A stretch of DNA of 64,000 nucleotides, from positions 5,568,501 to 5,632,500 of the forward strand of contig NZ_CP021425.1 in NCBI RefSeq assembly GCF_002162375.1. Direction: 5' to 3'. The position numbers and the translations under genes are program-made. The stretch is from Oleiphilus messinensis (lineage in GTDB: Bacteria > Pseudomonadota > Gammaproteobacteria > Pseudomonadales > Oleiphilaceae). Shown piece by piece: positions 9,896 through 18,582 of this stretch. Positions within the stretch are counted from its first letter, which is position 1. Every line of letters starts with the position of its first letter. The notes beneath the pieces were generated by a model. The model did no database searches and had not been told where the DNA came from. It saw nothing but the letters and a program-made list of their open reading frames with translations.

Positions 9896-10164
9896 TAGGG
9901 TCTGTTGACGTTTCATATTTAACCTCTGTTGAGCCTGAAATTCGCTCAATCAAGGAATAAGGAGAGTGGTTTGGTTATTCCAAATGAACGACGAGTGACG
10001 CGGAGTGAGCGAATTTCAGGCTCAACCCTTCGGGCCAGCGCTATTTTTTCGCCCCGATGCGTTGCTGCTCGTTGATGTAGAATAACTACACGACACTCGC
10101 AGCGCCTGACTGGACAAAAAAATAGCGCTGGCAGAGGCTAAATATGAAACGTCAACAGACCCTA
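9896..10164. mobile_element. MITE-like non-coding element with 33-bp terminal inverted repeats
   Basis: The ends 9896-9928 and 10132-10164 are inverted repeats of 33 bp with a single mismatch, starting TAGGGTCTGTTGACG. Inside lie a perfect 21-bp inverted repeat (9928-9948 with 10006-10026) and a 15-bp one (10035-10049 with 10117-10131), so the whole unit can fold into nested hairpins. No coding frame is present. The outermost TA on each side fits a TA target duplication, as made by IS630/Tc1-mariner-type transposases, which suggests a non-autonomous passenger of that class. A solo end occurs at 35948-35987. Confidence 0.8.
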
Positions 10165-10349
10165 GACAGTCTCGACAATTTTTCCAAGGGATTCAATGCA
10201 CGCTTAACATTTACTTACGTAATTTCTACCAGCATTTCCCGGATCCTTCATATATACTTCCTAAAAAGCAGAGTAACCAGAGGATCTTGAGTAGTTGCAA
10301 CCTCTGGTTTGCATTGAAAATCTTACAACTTCAAAAAGTAGCTACAGTT

Positions 10350-11414
10350 ATGGATATCAAGAACGCGTTGGTGGTCGACGACTCCAAGTCGGCCCGATTT
10401 TCACTTAAAAAGTTACTGGCGACTCAAGGTGTAGAATCTGCATTTGCCGAATCCGCAGGCGACGCACTCAACTATCTTGAGACGAACCGCCCTGATGTTA
10501 TCTTCATGGATCATTTAATGCCTGGAATGGATGGATTCGAGGCTGCCAAAGCCATCAAAGCCAACCCAAATACGAACACTATTCCTATCGTGATGTGTAC
10601 CTCCAAAGAAGGTGACGAATACGAGAAACAAGCCAAAGCCCATGGTGCTTTTGCCATTTTACCCAAGCCCGCCCCCAAAGACGTTCTGGCCTCCATGCTC
10701 ATCGAGCTAGCGGCAATCCCTCAAGACGCCCCGGTGGCCGCCTCAGAAGCCGCTTCAGAACCCACAGCAGCGACCCCATCCTCCGTAGCCGCCAGTACGA
10801 CCGCTGGCGTGAACCAGCGTGCAGTTGAGAACCTGGTCAGCAAGCTGCTCGAGGAACAGCAAGCCAGTCTTCTGAAGACGGTTCAGGAAGCTGCACAAGC
10901 CACCGTAACCACAGCTGTGAGTGGCGCATTGGCTGAGGCTCGGGAGCCACTGACAACCGATATAGTGGATACACTGACACCACAATTGACCGAAGCCGCT
11001 TCACTCGCAGCACGTAAAGCAGTGGAAGATATGCTGGAAACGCAGCTTGGCAGCGTGCGCCAGGAGTTGCTACAGCAAGTGAATGAACGACTGAGCAGTG
11101 TCCAGGCCGATATTGAGCAAAGTCAGTCCCTTACGCCGGAATTAATTTCAGAAGTGAAGGCAACAGCCGAGCACTCCGCCCGGGAAATTGCAGCCGAGAC
11201 CGCTCGACAGCAAGCACAGGAAATCAGTCAGGATATCGCGTCCCAAACCAGCGAGACCGTCGCCCACGAAGTCTCACAAAACCTCTTCACCCGAGAAAAG
11301 GAAAGCATGCTCGCGGAGATGAAACCACAAGAAACATCCAACAATGGCCAGCTGTTTGGCATTATCGGTATCGTTGTCGGGATTGTGGCCATCGCTTTAA
11401 ACTTCGTACTGTAA
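10350..11414 (+). CDS. response regulator receiver protein with long helical region and C-terminal membrane anchor
   Basis: Residues 1-120 are a CheY-like receiver: acidic pair in [10 protein letters not shown], phospho-accepting Asp about residue 54 in [11 protein letters not shown], Thr/Ser in MCTSKEG and Lys in LPKPAPKD. Instead of an output domain there is a roughly 200-residue Ala/Glu/Gln-rich region that should be helical coiled coil, then a single hydrophobic segment at the extreme C-terminus ([20 protein letters not shown]). The protein is thus probably tail-anchored to the inner membrane with the receiver in the cytoplasm. The ATG at 10350 starts directly at the receiver. No cognate kinase is nearby. 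It could localise a phosphorylation signal or act as a phosphate sink. Confidence 0.85.
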   Translation: MDIKNALVVDDSKSARFSLKKLLATQGVESAFAESAGDALNYLETNRPDVIFMDHLMPGMDGFEAAKAIKANPNTNTIPIVMCTSKEGDEYEKQAKAHGAFAILPKPAPKDVLASMLIELAAIPQDAPVAASEAASEPTAATPSSVAASTTAGVNQRAVENLVSKLLEEQQASLLKTVQEAAQATVTTAVSGALAEAREPLTTDIVDTLTPQLTEAASLAARKAVEDMLETQLGSVRQELLQQVNERLSSVQADIEQSQSLTPELISEVKATAEHSAREIAAETARQQAQEISQDIASQTSETVAHEVSQNLFTREKESMLAEMKPQETSNNGQLFGIIGIVVGIVAIALNFVL

Positions 11415-11508
11415 TTAATCCCCCTTGTTTTTGCGCACGGATCTGTCTGCAGTCTTTTGAAGAGACAGATCCACGTAATATACTTGGCTCACGTATACCT
11501 TGCTCACG

Positions 11509-13359
11509 ATGAAACACGATGTCCAATATACGCTAACCCCCAGCGGTGAACACTTTGATGGTGTGCTCGGAGGTGTGCAATGGTATGCACCTGATCCAGA
11601 TGCCCCGCTTCGACTGACGTTCAGCTTTCCGGATGAAAATGCCGAGTACATTTTCGATGACGACACCGGCTACTCGGAAACCTACAGTCCTGAGCCATTG
11701 CAACCGGGCTTTCAGGCTCTGCCCAACGACTACAAAGCGTTGGCGCGCAAGGCTTTGTTTGAAATATCCCAGATCGCCAACATTGAATTCGTTGAAACCA
11801 CTGACAGCCCCGATGTCGATATTCGCATTGCAGTCACATCATTCAATGACAACGACGTAGCCGCATTTGCCTACTTCCCCTACCCGATTGCTGAATCGAC
11901 AGAAAATGCGCCTTTAACCCCTATGGCCTTCAGCGGGGATATCTGGTTGGTTGATGACTGGATTCACTCCCCGCTGTACGACAGCGAATTTATCAGTGTT
12001 TTCAGCCATGAAGTCGGTCACGCTCTGGGCCTTGCCCACAGTCATGAAGGCGGAGAACCCGACACCCCTTTCGCGACAACAACGCTTCCCGGGGCACAAG
12101 ATTACTACCGATACAGCGCGATGTCCTACAACTGGCTGCCAGACGGCCAGAATGAGTCCGATGCTCAGTATCTAACCGAAGCGGCCACACTGATGCCTGA
12201 GGATATTGCCGCCTTGCATTATCTATATGGCCCCCCGCAGGATCGTGACGATGATGTGTACGTTCTCCACGCCCCCTATGAGTGGGATCTGAATGGTGCA
12301 TACGCAGACTTGGCTGAATCATTAAATGCCGCCTATCACGAATACCCTTCCGGTTATGTATCAATCGTTGACGCTGGTGGTGAAAACACGTTGATCATCA
12401 ACCAGAACAACCCGCTCACCCTTACACTTGAACCTGATAGCTGGCTGGATACTGGCGGAGGCTACCAACTTCAAGGCTATCGGGACCCAAACCTGTATCT
12501 TGCCGAGGGCACCCAGATATACCGCCTGATTACCGGCGCGGGAGATGATCAGCTGACAGGCACATTTAGCGGGAATCATATTCAGTCGAACGGCGGGAAT
12601 GATCATATTTGGGGCGGTACCGGCCATGATATCATCGAGGCCGGATCGGGGGATGATGTCACCTATTATCGTGGTGGCAACGATTCAATTCTTGGCGGTG
12701 ATGGCCAGGATACACTGGAGATTGAAGCTACTGACTCCTTCGGGTTGTACAAATTTTTTACCGCCAATGATGAGCTGCGCTTACTGAATTTACTCACGGC
12801 GGAACAGATACAGCTCGATTCAGTTGAAACCCTCAACTGGGGCACCATGACCCTTGGCAGTGCGCAACTGTTTGCGGATATCAAACAGTATAACGCTGAA
12901 CTGATTATTCCCGGTGACGCGCCAGCACTCGCCGAGGCATCGATTCTTTCCCCGGGCCTTGACCATGGTCTTGCCACAGCAGAGCAGGCACAACTGTATC
13001 GAACCTACCTCGGCGCGATGGGACGCGCGCCGGATCAATCCGGTTTTGAGTGGTGGTACGAGACACAACAGGCGCAATCCCTCAGCGGATCAATAATCGC
13101 AGGCTATTTTATTGACTCACCGGAATTCATTGCCCTCGCTGACCAATCCCGGGATGGAGCCGTCTCCAACCCGGAATTTCTCGCGCACGTGTACACGAAT
13201 GTATTCGGTCGCGAAGCTGATGCCGAAGGCTATGCCTGGTGGCTGAACGAACTCGACTCCCGCGCCCAGTCTCAGGCGGATGCTTTTCACCTGATGGCAC
13301 AATCAGATGAGTTTGTCCTCCTTACCGCCGGGAATATCTATAACTGGCCCTTACTCTGA
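11509..13359 (+). CDS. serralysin-like (M10) secreted zinc metalloprotease with RTX and DUF4214 repeats
   Basis: A secreted endopeptidase of about 616 aa. The zinc site [11 protein letters not shown] (HExxHxxGxxH, about residue 167) and the Met-turn in SAMSYNW mark a metzincin. A glycine-rich section ([28 protein letters not shown]) matches calcium-binding RTX nonapeptides, and the C-terminal 120 residues contain two DUF4214 units ([14 protein letters not shown] and [16 protein letters not shown]). No N-terminal signal peptide is present, which fits type I secretion by a C-terminal signal; no type I exporter is encoded in the window. The start is uncertain between TTG 11500 and ATG 11509, neither with a clear ribosome-binding site. 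The 3' end overlaps the RND remnant tail-to-tail by about 20 bases. Confidence 0.88.
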   Translation: MKHDVQYTLTPSGEHFDGVLGGVQWYAPDPDAPLRLTFSFPDENAEYIFDDDTGYSETYSPEPLQPGFQALPNDYKALARKALFEISQIANIEFVETTDSPDVDIRIAVTSFNDNDVAAFAYFPYPIAESTENAPLTPMAFSGDIWLVDDWIHSPLYDSEFISVFSHEVGHALGLAHSHEGGEPDTPFATTTLPGAQDYYRYSAMSYNWLPDGQNESDAQYLTEAATLMPEDIAALHYLYGPPQDRDDDVYVLHAPYEWDLNGAYADLAESLNAAYHEYPSGYVSIVDAGGENTLIINQNNPLTLTLEPDSWLDTGGGYQLQGYRDPNLYLAEGTQIYRLITGAGDDQLTGTFSGNHIQSNGGNDHIWGGTGHDIIEAGSGDDVTYYRGGNDSILGGDGQDTLEIEATDSFGLYKFFTANDELRLLNLLTAEQIQLDSVETLNWGTMTLGSAQLFADIKQYNAELIIPGDAPALAEASILSPGLDHGLATAEQAQLYRTYLGAMGRAPDQSGFEWWYETQQAQSLSGSIIAGYFIDSPEFIALADQSRDGAVSNPEFLAHVYTNVFGREADAEGYAWWLNELDSRAQSQADAFHLMAQSDEFVLLTAGNIYNWPLL

Positions 13360-13957
13360 GGCCCAGGATGCAGCAGCACATACACAACCGGTATTAAAAA
13401 CAAGGTAATCAGCGTTGATGCCAGCAGCCCACCAATTACGGCCCGGGCCAGTGGTGCCTGGGCATCTGCGCCCTCCCCGATACCCAACGCCAGCGGCAAC
13501 AAAGCGAGTATTGTAGTCAGTGTCGTCATCAATATCGGTCGCAGGCGACGTCGCCCGGCTTCCAGAACCGCCAGTTGGACATCGGGGAAATCATTCCGGT
13601 ACAACTGTCCAGCCTGATCAACCAGCAGTATGGCATTATTAACCACAATCCCGCCCAAAAGAATGCAGCCGATCCCGGATTGAAGGTTCAGCGTACTCCC
13701 CGTGACAAACAGGATGACAAGCACACCTATCGCCGCCAGAGGTACTGAAAACATGACCACTACGGGTGCCTTGAATGACTCATATTGGGAAGCCAGAACC
13801 ATGTATACCAATACCAGGGCCAACACCAGAGAAACCAGCAAATCATAACCTTTGGATCTGACAATATTTCATCCAGTGAACATCGTTCTGCATTCTCCAG
13901 CTGTACCAGAATGCGATAGGAATTACCGTTTTCATAAACCTGCTTAAACCTACTCAT
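13338..13957 (-). pseudogene. RND efflux permease, C-terminal remnant
   Basis: This is the last part of an AcrB/hydrophobe-amphiphile-efflux-type permease, in two frames. The upstream piece (RFKQVYENGNSYRILVQLEN) comes from the second porter domain; after ILSDPKV the frame breaks, and the second piece ([20 protein letters not shown] onward) is the last membrane half. About 100 residues that normally separate the pieces are absent, so there is an internal deletion besides the frame change. Together with the N-terminal fragment at 15841-16686 less than half of a roughly 1000-residue pump remains. The break next to the TnpB-related element shows the gene is dead. Confidence 0.85.
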
Positions 13958-13976
13958 GGTTTAAACGAGCCTATCC

Positions 13977-15632
13977 CTACAGCGCAGGGTGCGCGGAAAG
14001 CAAGGTAGTGCTTTCCTGAATCAAGTCGGGACTCATGCCCGGTCTACCATCAAGGCGAGCCTCAACGGAGTAACTAACCCGATTCACACGACGAAAGTGA
14101 CGCCAGCCACTCAGAAAATCTAATGATGTTTCGAGTGGTTGGTACCAACGCTGAAGTTTGTGGTAATACTGATAATCCCCGAGCGCCATCCTTACAGGCG
14201 GATGCTCGGCCTTAACGGTACCCTTCGCGTTAATACCAATGAGTTGTTTTGGCGGCTTTTCTTTAAAGCCATAATGCCGACGACCAATCACTAACGCGGC
14301 CGCATGGTGATCTGAGAAACCGTGTCGATCGCGATACTTCATCCGCCCCAGTAATGAGGTATAAGCCGGATTGACGTGATAAAGGCGTATGCCGCGTTTT
14401 ATGCTTTGCGTTTCAATCAAGTCCTTGATCTTGCCGTAAGCAAAGGCATTCAACATGCGGGCATACTGAGGATGATCCTGCTTTTGGTATTGCCGTTTCT
14501 TCTGCTGAAAATCCAGCTTTTCGATCACCACTGCTTTACTTTGCTGTGCGGCAAAGTCCATCAGGTCGCGTACGGCATCCCCAATAATGGCTGCCCGTTG
14601 AGCATCATTCTTATAGTGTAACGGTAAGTCAAACGTTCGGTGTTGCAGTGGGTTACCGTTTCGATCCAGCTCGACGACCGCTAAGTGATCCAGGTTGACA
14701 TCCACACCGATGACACCTTGGTCATCACCGATCCACTCTGCTTGCTCTGTTGGTCCTGCCACTTCCACGCTAACGAGTAACCGCCAACCTTTTTTGTCTC
14801 GCTTAAATCGAAAACTCAGGGGTTGCCCTTTGATTGATTTATTGTGTTTTTTAGCCTGATTCTGCCAAACGGCTTGGGCAATCGCCGCCTTACCATGCTT
14901 GAATTGCAGGTGATCAATGTTAATGGTCGTGCCAAACGTGGCGCGTAATTGGTGGGGCACCAGGAGTTTTAGCTGGTAAGCACCTTCTTGCTCACTGGGC
15001 GATAGCTGGGCATTTTGACACCCCCAGGATTCATCATGAGAACCCACCAAGAGAAATTCACGGTGTCGCGCTTCGTGCCAGCGTTGTTTCCAGCCTTCAA
15101 TGGCCGAACCCGTTTCTAACGCTTGACGCTCTTTCAGCAGCTTTCGACCACCAAAACAAATCGGTGTTTTGTTTTCCTGTTTTTCGGCCACCAAGGCGGA
15201 CTGCTTTTGCTGCCAACGACGCAGTTTAACTTCCTTCTGTCGTAACCTGTTGCGAAGTTGTTTTGCCTGTTGCGGGCTGCCTTTCTCTGCAACATGATCA
15301 CAGCGCTTCTTTAGCTTGTTGAGCGTTTTCTCCAGCTGTTTGATTTTAACGTCCAGCGTCACCAGCCGGTTGTTTCGATTGGTTTGGTAAGACTGGATTA
15401 AGCCTTTAATGCTTTGCCGTACGCCTTGAAATACCCGATAGCTGAACGGCATCCCCATTTCATGCATAAACTGGGTACGATTCAATTGCTGGGCTTTAGG
15501 CTTTTGTAAGTTAGCAAACCAACGAAACTTCACTTGATTCCACAGCTCGGCATATTGACACAATGCCGCATCCTGCTCATGAATCAAATCAAGCCGGGTT
15601 TCAAAGGTGAGTGTTTTCGTTGGCGTATCCAC
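13977..15632 (-). CDS. TnpB-related RuvC-like nuclease without zinc ribbon (551 aa)
   Basis: The C-terminal half shows a split RuvC core: Asp in GVDVNLDHLAVVELD, Glu in AVVIEKLDF and Asp in GFSDHHAAALVIGRR. In ordinary TnpB the VNPAYTS-like stretch is followed by a CxxC...CxxC zinc ribbon; here VNPAYTSLLGRMKYRDRHGFSDHH runs straight into the third motif with no cysteine pair. The N-terminal half is long, basic and partly coiled coil (QLEKTLNKLKKRCDHV). The protein is larger than usual TnpB (about 400 aa). It starts with GTG overlapping the stop of the HTH gene (TAGTG), so translation is coupled. Databases call relatives TnpB-related accessory proteins; RNA-guided cleavage is only inferred. 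Confidence 0.8.
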   Translation of the reverse strand: MDTPTKTLTFETRLDLIHEQDAALCQYAELWNQVKFRWFANLQKPKAQQLNRTQFMHEMGMPFSYRVFQGVRQSIKGLIQSYQTNRNNRLVTLDVKIKQLEKTLNKLKKRCDHVAEKGSPQQAKQLRNRLRQKEVKLRRWQQKQSALVAEKQENKTPICFGGRKLLKERQALETGSAIEGWKQRWHEARHREFLLVGSHDESWGCQNAQLSPSEQEGAYQLKLLVPHQLRATFGTTINIDHLQFKHGKAAIAQAVWQNQAKKHNKSIKGQPLSFRFKRDKKGWRLLVSVEVAGPTEQAEWIGDDQGVIGVDVNLDHLAVVELDRNGNPLQHRTFDLPLHYKNDAQRAAIIGDAVRDLMDFAAQQSKAVVIEKLDFQQKKRQYQKQDHPQYARMLNAFAYGKIKDLIETQSIKRGIRLYHVNPAYTSLLGRMKYRDRHGFSDHHAAALVIGRRHYGFKEKPPKQLIGINAKGTVKAEHPPVRMALGDYQYYHKLQRWYQPLETSLDFLSGWRHFRRVNRVSYSVEARLDGRPGMSPDLIQESTTLLSAHPAL

Positions 15633-15781
15633 TAGGCGATAGCTCGTTGATTTTTACGACGATAGCCAACAGGCGTACGGAAATCTGAGAAAAATCGTGA
15701 TTCTTTTTCCCAGTGACGAAGGGTGGAAACGGCCACACCCAGCAGAAAAGCGGCTGCGCCTATCGATAGAAATTCAGCCAT
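15632..15781 (-). CDS. 49-aa MerR-type helix-turn-helix protein (recombinase-less IS607 TnpA N-terminus)
   Basis: The sequence FLSIGAAAFLLGVAVSTLRH followed by WEKES and TPVGYRRKNQ matches the DNA-binding head of IS607 serine transposases (HTH_17/MerR type), but the protein stops where the catalytic resolvase domain should begin. The ATG at 15781 has a near-perfect GGAGGTGAT Shine-Dalgarno six bases upstream, and the stop overlaps the TnpB-related GTG start. That good initiation and coupling argue for a genuine short protein, not decay. It may bind the element ends or repress the operon. Confidence 0.7.
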   Translation of the reverse strand: MAEFLSIGAAAFLLGVAVSTLRHWEKESRFFSDFRTPVGYRRKNQRAIA

Positions 15782-15840
15782 AATCATCACCTCCATCCAT
15801 GAGAAAACAATACTGTACAAGCTACTGTATATGAGTAGGT

Positions 15841-16686
15841 TTAGTCAAGTATTTCGTTAACTGTTAAAGCCCTGACAATCCGGGTGAGCTTTCGGTAAGT
15901 GTCCCGTACGGTGGCGATCTGGCCCAGTGTGACACTGACACCATCTCGCTGCATGACTTCAGTTTTGCGAACCTGATTCAGATCCACGAACTCCGCTGGA
16001 ACCAGAAGCGTAACCTGATAGCGGCCCTGTTCGATTGTGCCGGTGGGCAAATCCAGGTTGGCATCACGAAGGGCATCCAGAATATTATTCACCGGAATAT
16101 TCAGGGCGGTAATTTTTGCAGGATCAAGCTCCACTCGAACTTCTCGGTCGAAACCGCCCCAAGGGTCAACCTGAGCCACCCCCGGCAGACGCACCAAGCG
16201 ATGCCGTAACTGGTTCTCCATGATTTCGGTCATTTCCACCGGGTCGAGACGACTGGAAATCCCCAAAATCACAACCGGAAAACTATCGATATCAAACTTG
16301 CTCACCCGTGGCCCGACAACATCATCGGGAAGTTCATTCACTTCGTCTTCCAGCGTGGCTTGCAAGTCCATCGCGGCGGCATCAATATTAGTCCCCCAGC
16401 CAAAACTGACCCGCACCGAGCTGTCACCCTCTTCTGAACGGGATTCAATTTTTTCAATACCGGGAACCGTCGCAATAATTTCTTCGATAATCTGCGTAAC
16501 CAAGCGCTCCACGACTTCGGGACTGGCGCCCTCATAGTCAGCTCTCACAGTTAACGTGGGCAATTCAATGCTGGGGAGTAAGTCAATTTGCAGCCGGCTG
16601 AGCGCGACGCTGCCGATAACCAGCACCATCATTGTCAACATCACAACTGTGACGGGCCGCTGAACACTCAATCGAGGCAAATTCAT
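15841..16686 (-). pseudogene. RND efflux permease, N-terminal fragment
   Basis: The first 270 residues of an RND permease of the hydrophobe/amphiphile type: first membrane segment (VVMLTMMVLVIGSVALSRL), then porter-domain sequence (IDLLPSIELPTLTV, YEGASPEVVERLVT, LPGVAQVDPWGG) up to VRDTYRKLTRIV. The reading frame then runs into nine foreign codons and stops at the inserted element. Its ATG overlaps the stop of the upstream adaptor gene (ATGA), the normal operon arrangement. Without the second porter and the last membrane segments it cannot pump. The fragment may still be translated. Confidence 0.88.
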
Positions 16687-17927
16687 TGCACATGCTCCCG
16701 GCTTGGAGGGATTGCCTGGGTCGCGCTGATTTGCTTGGCGGGAATCTGAACCGGCATGCCGTCATCCAGCAACTGCTGGCCTAAAGTGACCACCTGCGTA
16801 GCAAGCAGCCGCTCCATCACCTGTTGGTCTGCTTCCGCAGTCAACTGTATTTGAACTTGCCCCGCATTCTGAATGCCGGGTTGTACCGGAATCCAGCGAG
16901 CGGTTTGCCCCTCATCCACGATAAAAACTCCAAACGCTGAATCACGCTGGCTCAACGCTTGCTCTGGCACTAAAATCGCATCCTGAACCCGTGTCAGCTC
17001 AACCGTTGCCCGAACAAACATACCGGGTTTCAACCTGCCATCGACATTGGCAATTTTAAGCTCGACTCGGGCCTGACGGGTATTTTCACGAAAAACAGGG
17101 GCAATTCGGACGATTTCCCCGAGGAACTGGAGGCCCGGAAATACATCCGTGCTTACCGATGCCTGCTGACCTGACTTGAGTTGTCCATAGTCTCGCTCAG
17201 TGACGTAAAATACCGCCCTGATCGGGTTCAATTCAATGATTCGCAACAACGGGGTGTTGGCGGAAACCGTGTCACCCTCCTCCACAAAGCGCTCGCCCAC
17301 AATGCGCTGGCCATCACCCCCTTGCCAAATAGCATTAATTCGAGTGTAGCCCAGGCGAATCTGGCTGAGATTAAGCAGCGATTCCGCCCGCTGTAACTCT
17401 GCACTACTGACTTCGAGCTGCGTTTTTCGGGTTAATTGTGCGATCACGGCAGCATCGTAAGCCGATTCCGAACTCAAACCCCGCTTGCGTAACGCCGATA
17501 CCCGGGAAAGCTCACGCTCGGCAATCTCCAGCAAACTTTTAGCCTGTAACAAATTTGCTTTCGCCACAGCCATCTCGGCCTCAGCTTGTGCTACAGCCTG
17601 CAAGTATTCTGCATTATCCAGCTCGACAACGACCTGCCCCCGGGTAACCGGGTCTGCAAGATTAACGTGCAATCGTTCGACTCGGCCGCTGATTTTGGGT
17701 GCAACAATCAACTGCCCTTCGGCCTCCAGCGTTCCGGTAAACTCTCTGCGCTGTGCAATCGAACCGATGTGTATATCTGCCAGCTCAACGGGAATGGCGG
17801 CGGCTTGAGCGCCCCGGTTTTGCGGTGTACCCGAATCCTGCATAAAGCGCCAGGTAATTGCGCTACTCAGGCAAATAACAAGCACAAAAACGACACCGGC
17901 TCCGATATTTTTTCTCATTCTGGCCAT
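16683..17927 (-). CDS. RND efflux periplasmic adaptor (membrane fusion protein, HlyD/AcrA family)
   Basis: The adaptor links an inner-membrane RND pump to an outer-membrane channel. It has one N-terminal hydrophobic anchor (GAGVVFVLVICLSSAITW), the lipoyl half-motifs around GQLIVAPKISGRVERLHVNLADPVTRGQVVVELD (split here: APKISGRV and GQVVVELD), an alpha-helical hairpin (about residues 95-160) and the beta-barrel/membrane-proximal parts (LKPGMFVRATVEL, VPEQALSQRD). It appears intact while its cognate permease is destroyed, so it is orphaned unless it serves another pump. ATG codons at 17957, 17927 and 17918 are possible; 17927 places the anchor closest to a normal N-terminus. Confidence 0.88.
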   Translation of the reverse strand: MARMRKNIGAGVVFVLVICLSSAITWRFMQDSGTPQNRGAQAAAIPVELADIHIGSIAQRREFTGTLEAEGQLIVAPKISGRVERLHVNLADPVTRGQVVVELDNAEYLQAVAQAEAEMAVAKANLLQAKSLLEIAERELSRVSALRKRGLSSESAYDAAVIAQLTRKTQLEVSSAELQRAESLLNLSQIRLGYTRINAIWQGGDGQRIVGERFVEEGDTVSANTPLLRIIELNPIRAVFYVTERDYGQLKSGQQASVSTDVFPGLQFLGEIVRIAPVFRENTRQARVELKIANVDGRLKPGMFVRATVELTRVQDAILVPEQALSQRDSAFGVFIVDEGQTARWIPVQPGIQNAGQVQIQLTAEADQQVMERLLATQVVTLGQQLLDDGMPVQIPAKQISATQAIPPSREHVQ

Positions 17928-18174
17928 ATTCCTGTAAGTGGATGAAAGCGTTGTCAATTATTCTGACATATCAGGACTGGGGAGGAATACCAGCTTTACA
18001 TTCTCTTAACGATTACCTGAGGATTACATTTGCAGAGACGGTTACAACAGGCTGAACTCGAGCGACCATGATCAACAAATATACAGACTGTAACACTATG
18101 GCGGTTTTATTTTTTTCAGAAATATGACAGTATCAATCTACACCCTTCGGGGAAATCAGAGCGCCTCCAGCGCT

Positions 18175-18202
18175 AAAGGGGAGTTTATAACTCCCCTTTT
18201 TT
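18175..18202 (+). terminator. orphan intrinsic terminator
   Basis: Perfect 11-bp stem, arms AAAGGGGAGTT and AACTCCCCTTT, loop TAT, continuing into a run of T. No annotated gene lies upstream on this strand for several kilobases, so it most likely ends a small untranslated transcript. Confidence 0.8.
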
Positions 18203-18418
18203 CCAGCTCTAAACCATTTTCAATCTCCAGATAACACCCGTTATAAAATAACCTTCACAAGAGCTCCCGCCTGTCCGATATTTTTTTCACTAAAATTTAA
18301 GCACTTACGCAAATCAAAAATAAAATACAAAAAAAATAAAAATTGTTGAGGGGAATCCGGCAGGTTTGTCGCAACATAAATTAAGGCCGACAGTTGCGGA
18401 CTATTTTTATTGGAGACC

Positions 18419-18453
18419 AACGTTGGTATTCGACACTAACGTCGGTCTTCGAC
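18419..18453. repeat. two 16-bp direct repeats upstream of the 18583 gene
   Basis: The units AACGTTGGTATTCGAC (18419) and AACGTCGGTCTTCGAC (18438) differ at two positions and are spaced 19 bases start to start, about two helical turns. This phasing suits a regulator binding site 130-160 bases upstream of the gene. Confidence 0.5.
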
Positions 18454-18582
18454 GCTTAAGTGCTATAAACTAAAGTACGGCTGAAGTACGGAATGAGATA
18501 AATCGTCGTGAGGCATCGCGCCAACATGAAAAACATTAACGATGAAACAGTACTTGCAAATACTTTCAAGGATGAACTGAAT

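Larger units (their letters stand above)
13945..15843. mobile_element. TnpB-related insertion (HTH + TnpB) in the RND permease gene
   Basis: The insert separates the two permease fragments and contains only two coupled minus-strand genes: a 49-aa MerR-like HTH protein and a 551-aa TnpB-related protein. Its edges are marked by a 13-bp inverted repeat, TAAACCTACTCAT at 13945-13957 and its complement at 15831-15843. Classic IS607 elements have no terminal repeats, so these may be a target feature, an end signal, or a rearrangement scar. No serine recombinase or Y1 transposase is present, so it is either non-autonomous or uses an enzyme elsewhere. Confidence 0.6.
17958..18582. other. long intergenic region with orphan terminator and direct repeats
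   Basis: No gene is recognisable in these 600 bases. A strong intrinsic terminator (18175-18202) points rightward although no plus-strand gene precedes it, so a small RNA or a very short peptide (a 19-codon frame begins at ATG 18068) may be transcribed from about 18000. Further right, an A-rich tract (18290-18345) and a pair of direct repeats (18419-18453) precede the gene at 18583 and probably belong to its promoter. Confidence 0.4.

Noticed and set aside
9705-9953. 82-codon minus-strand frame next to the MITE-like element
   Set aside because: It begins inside the inverted repeat, has no ribosome-binding site or family signal and is not followed by a partner gene.
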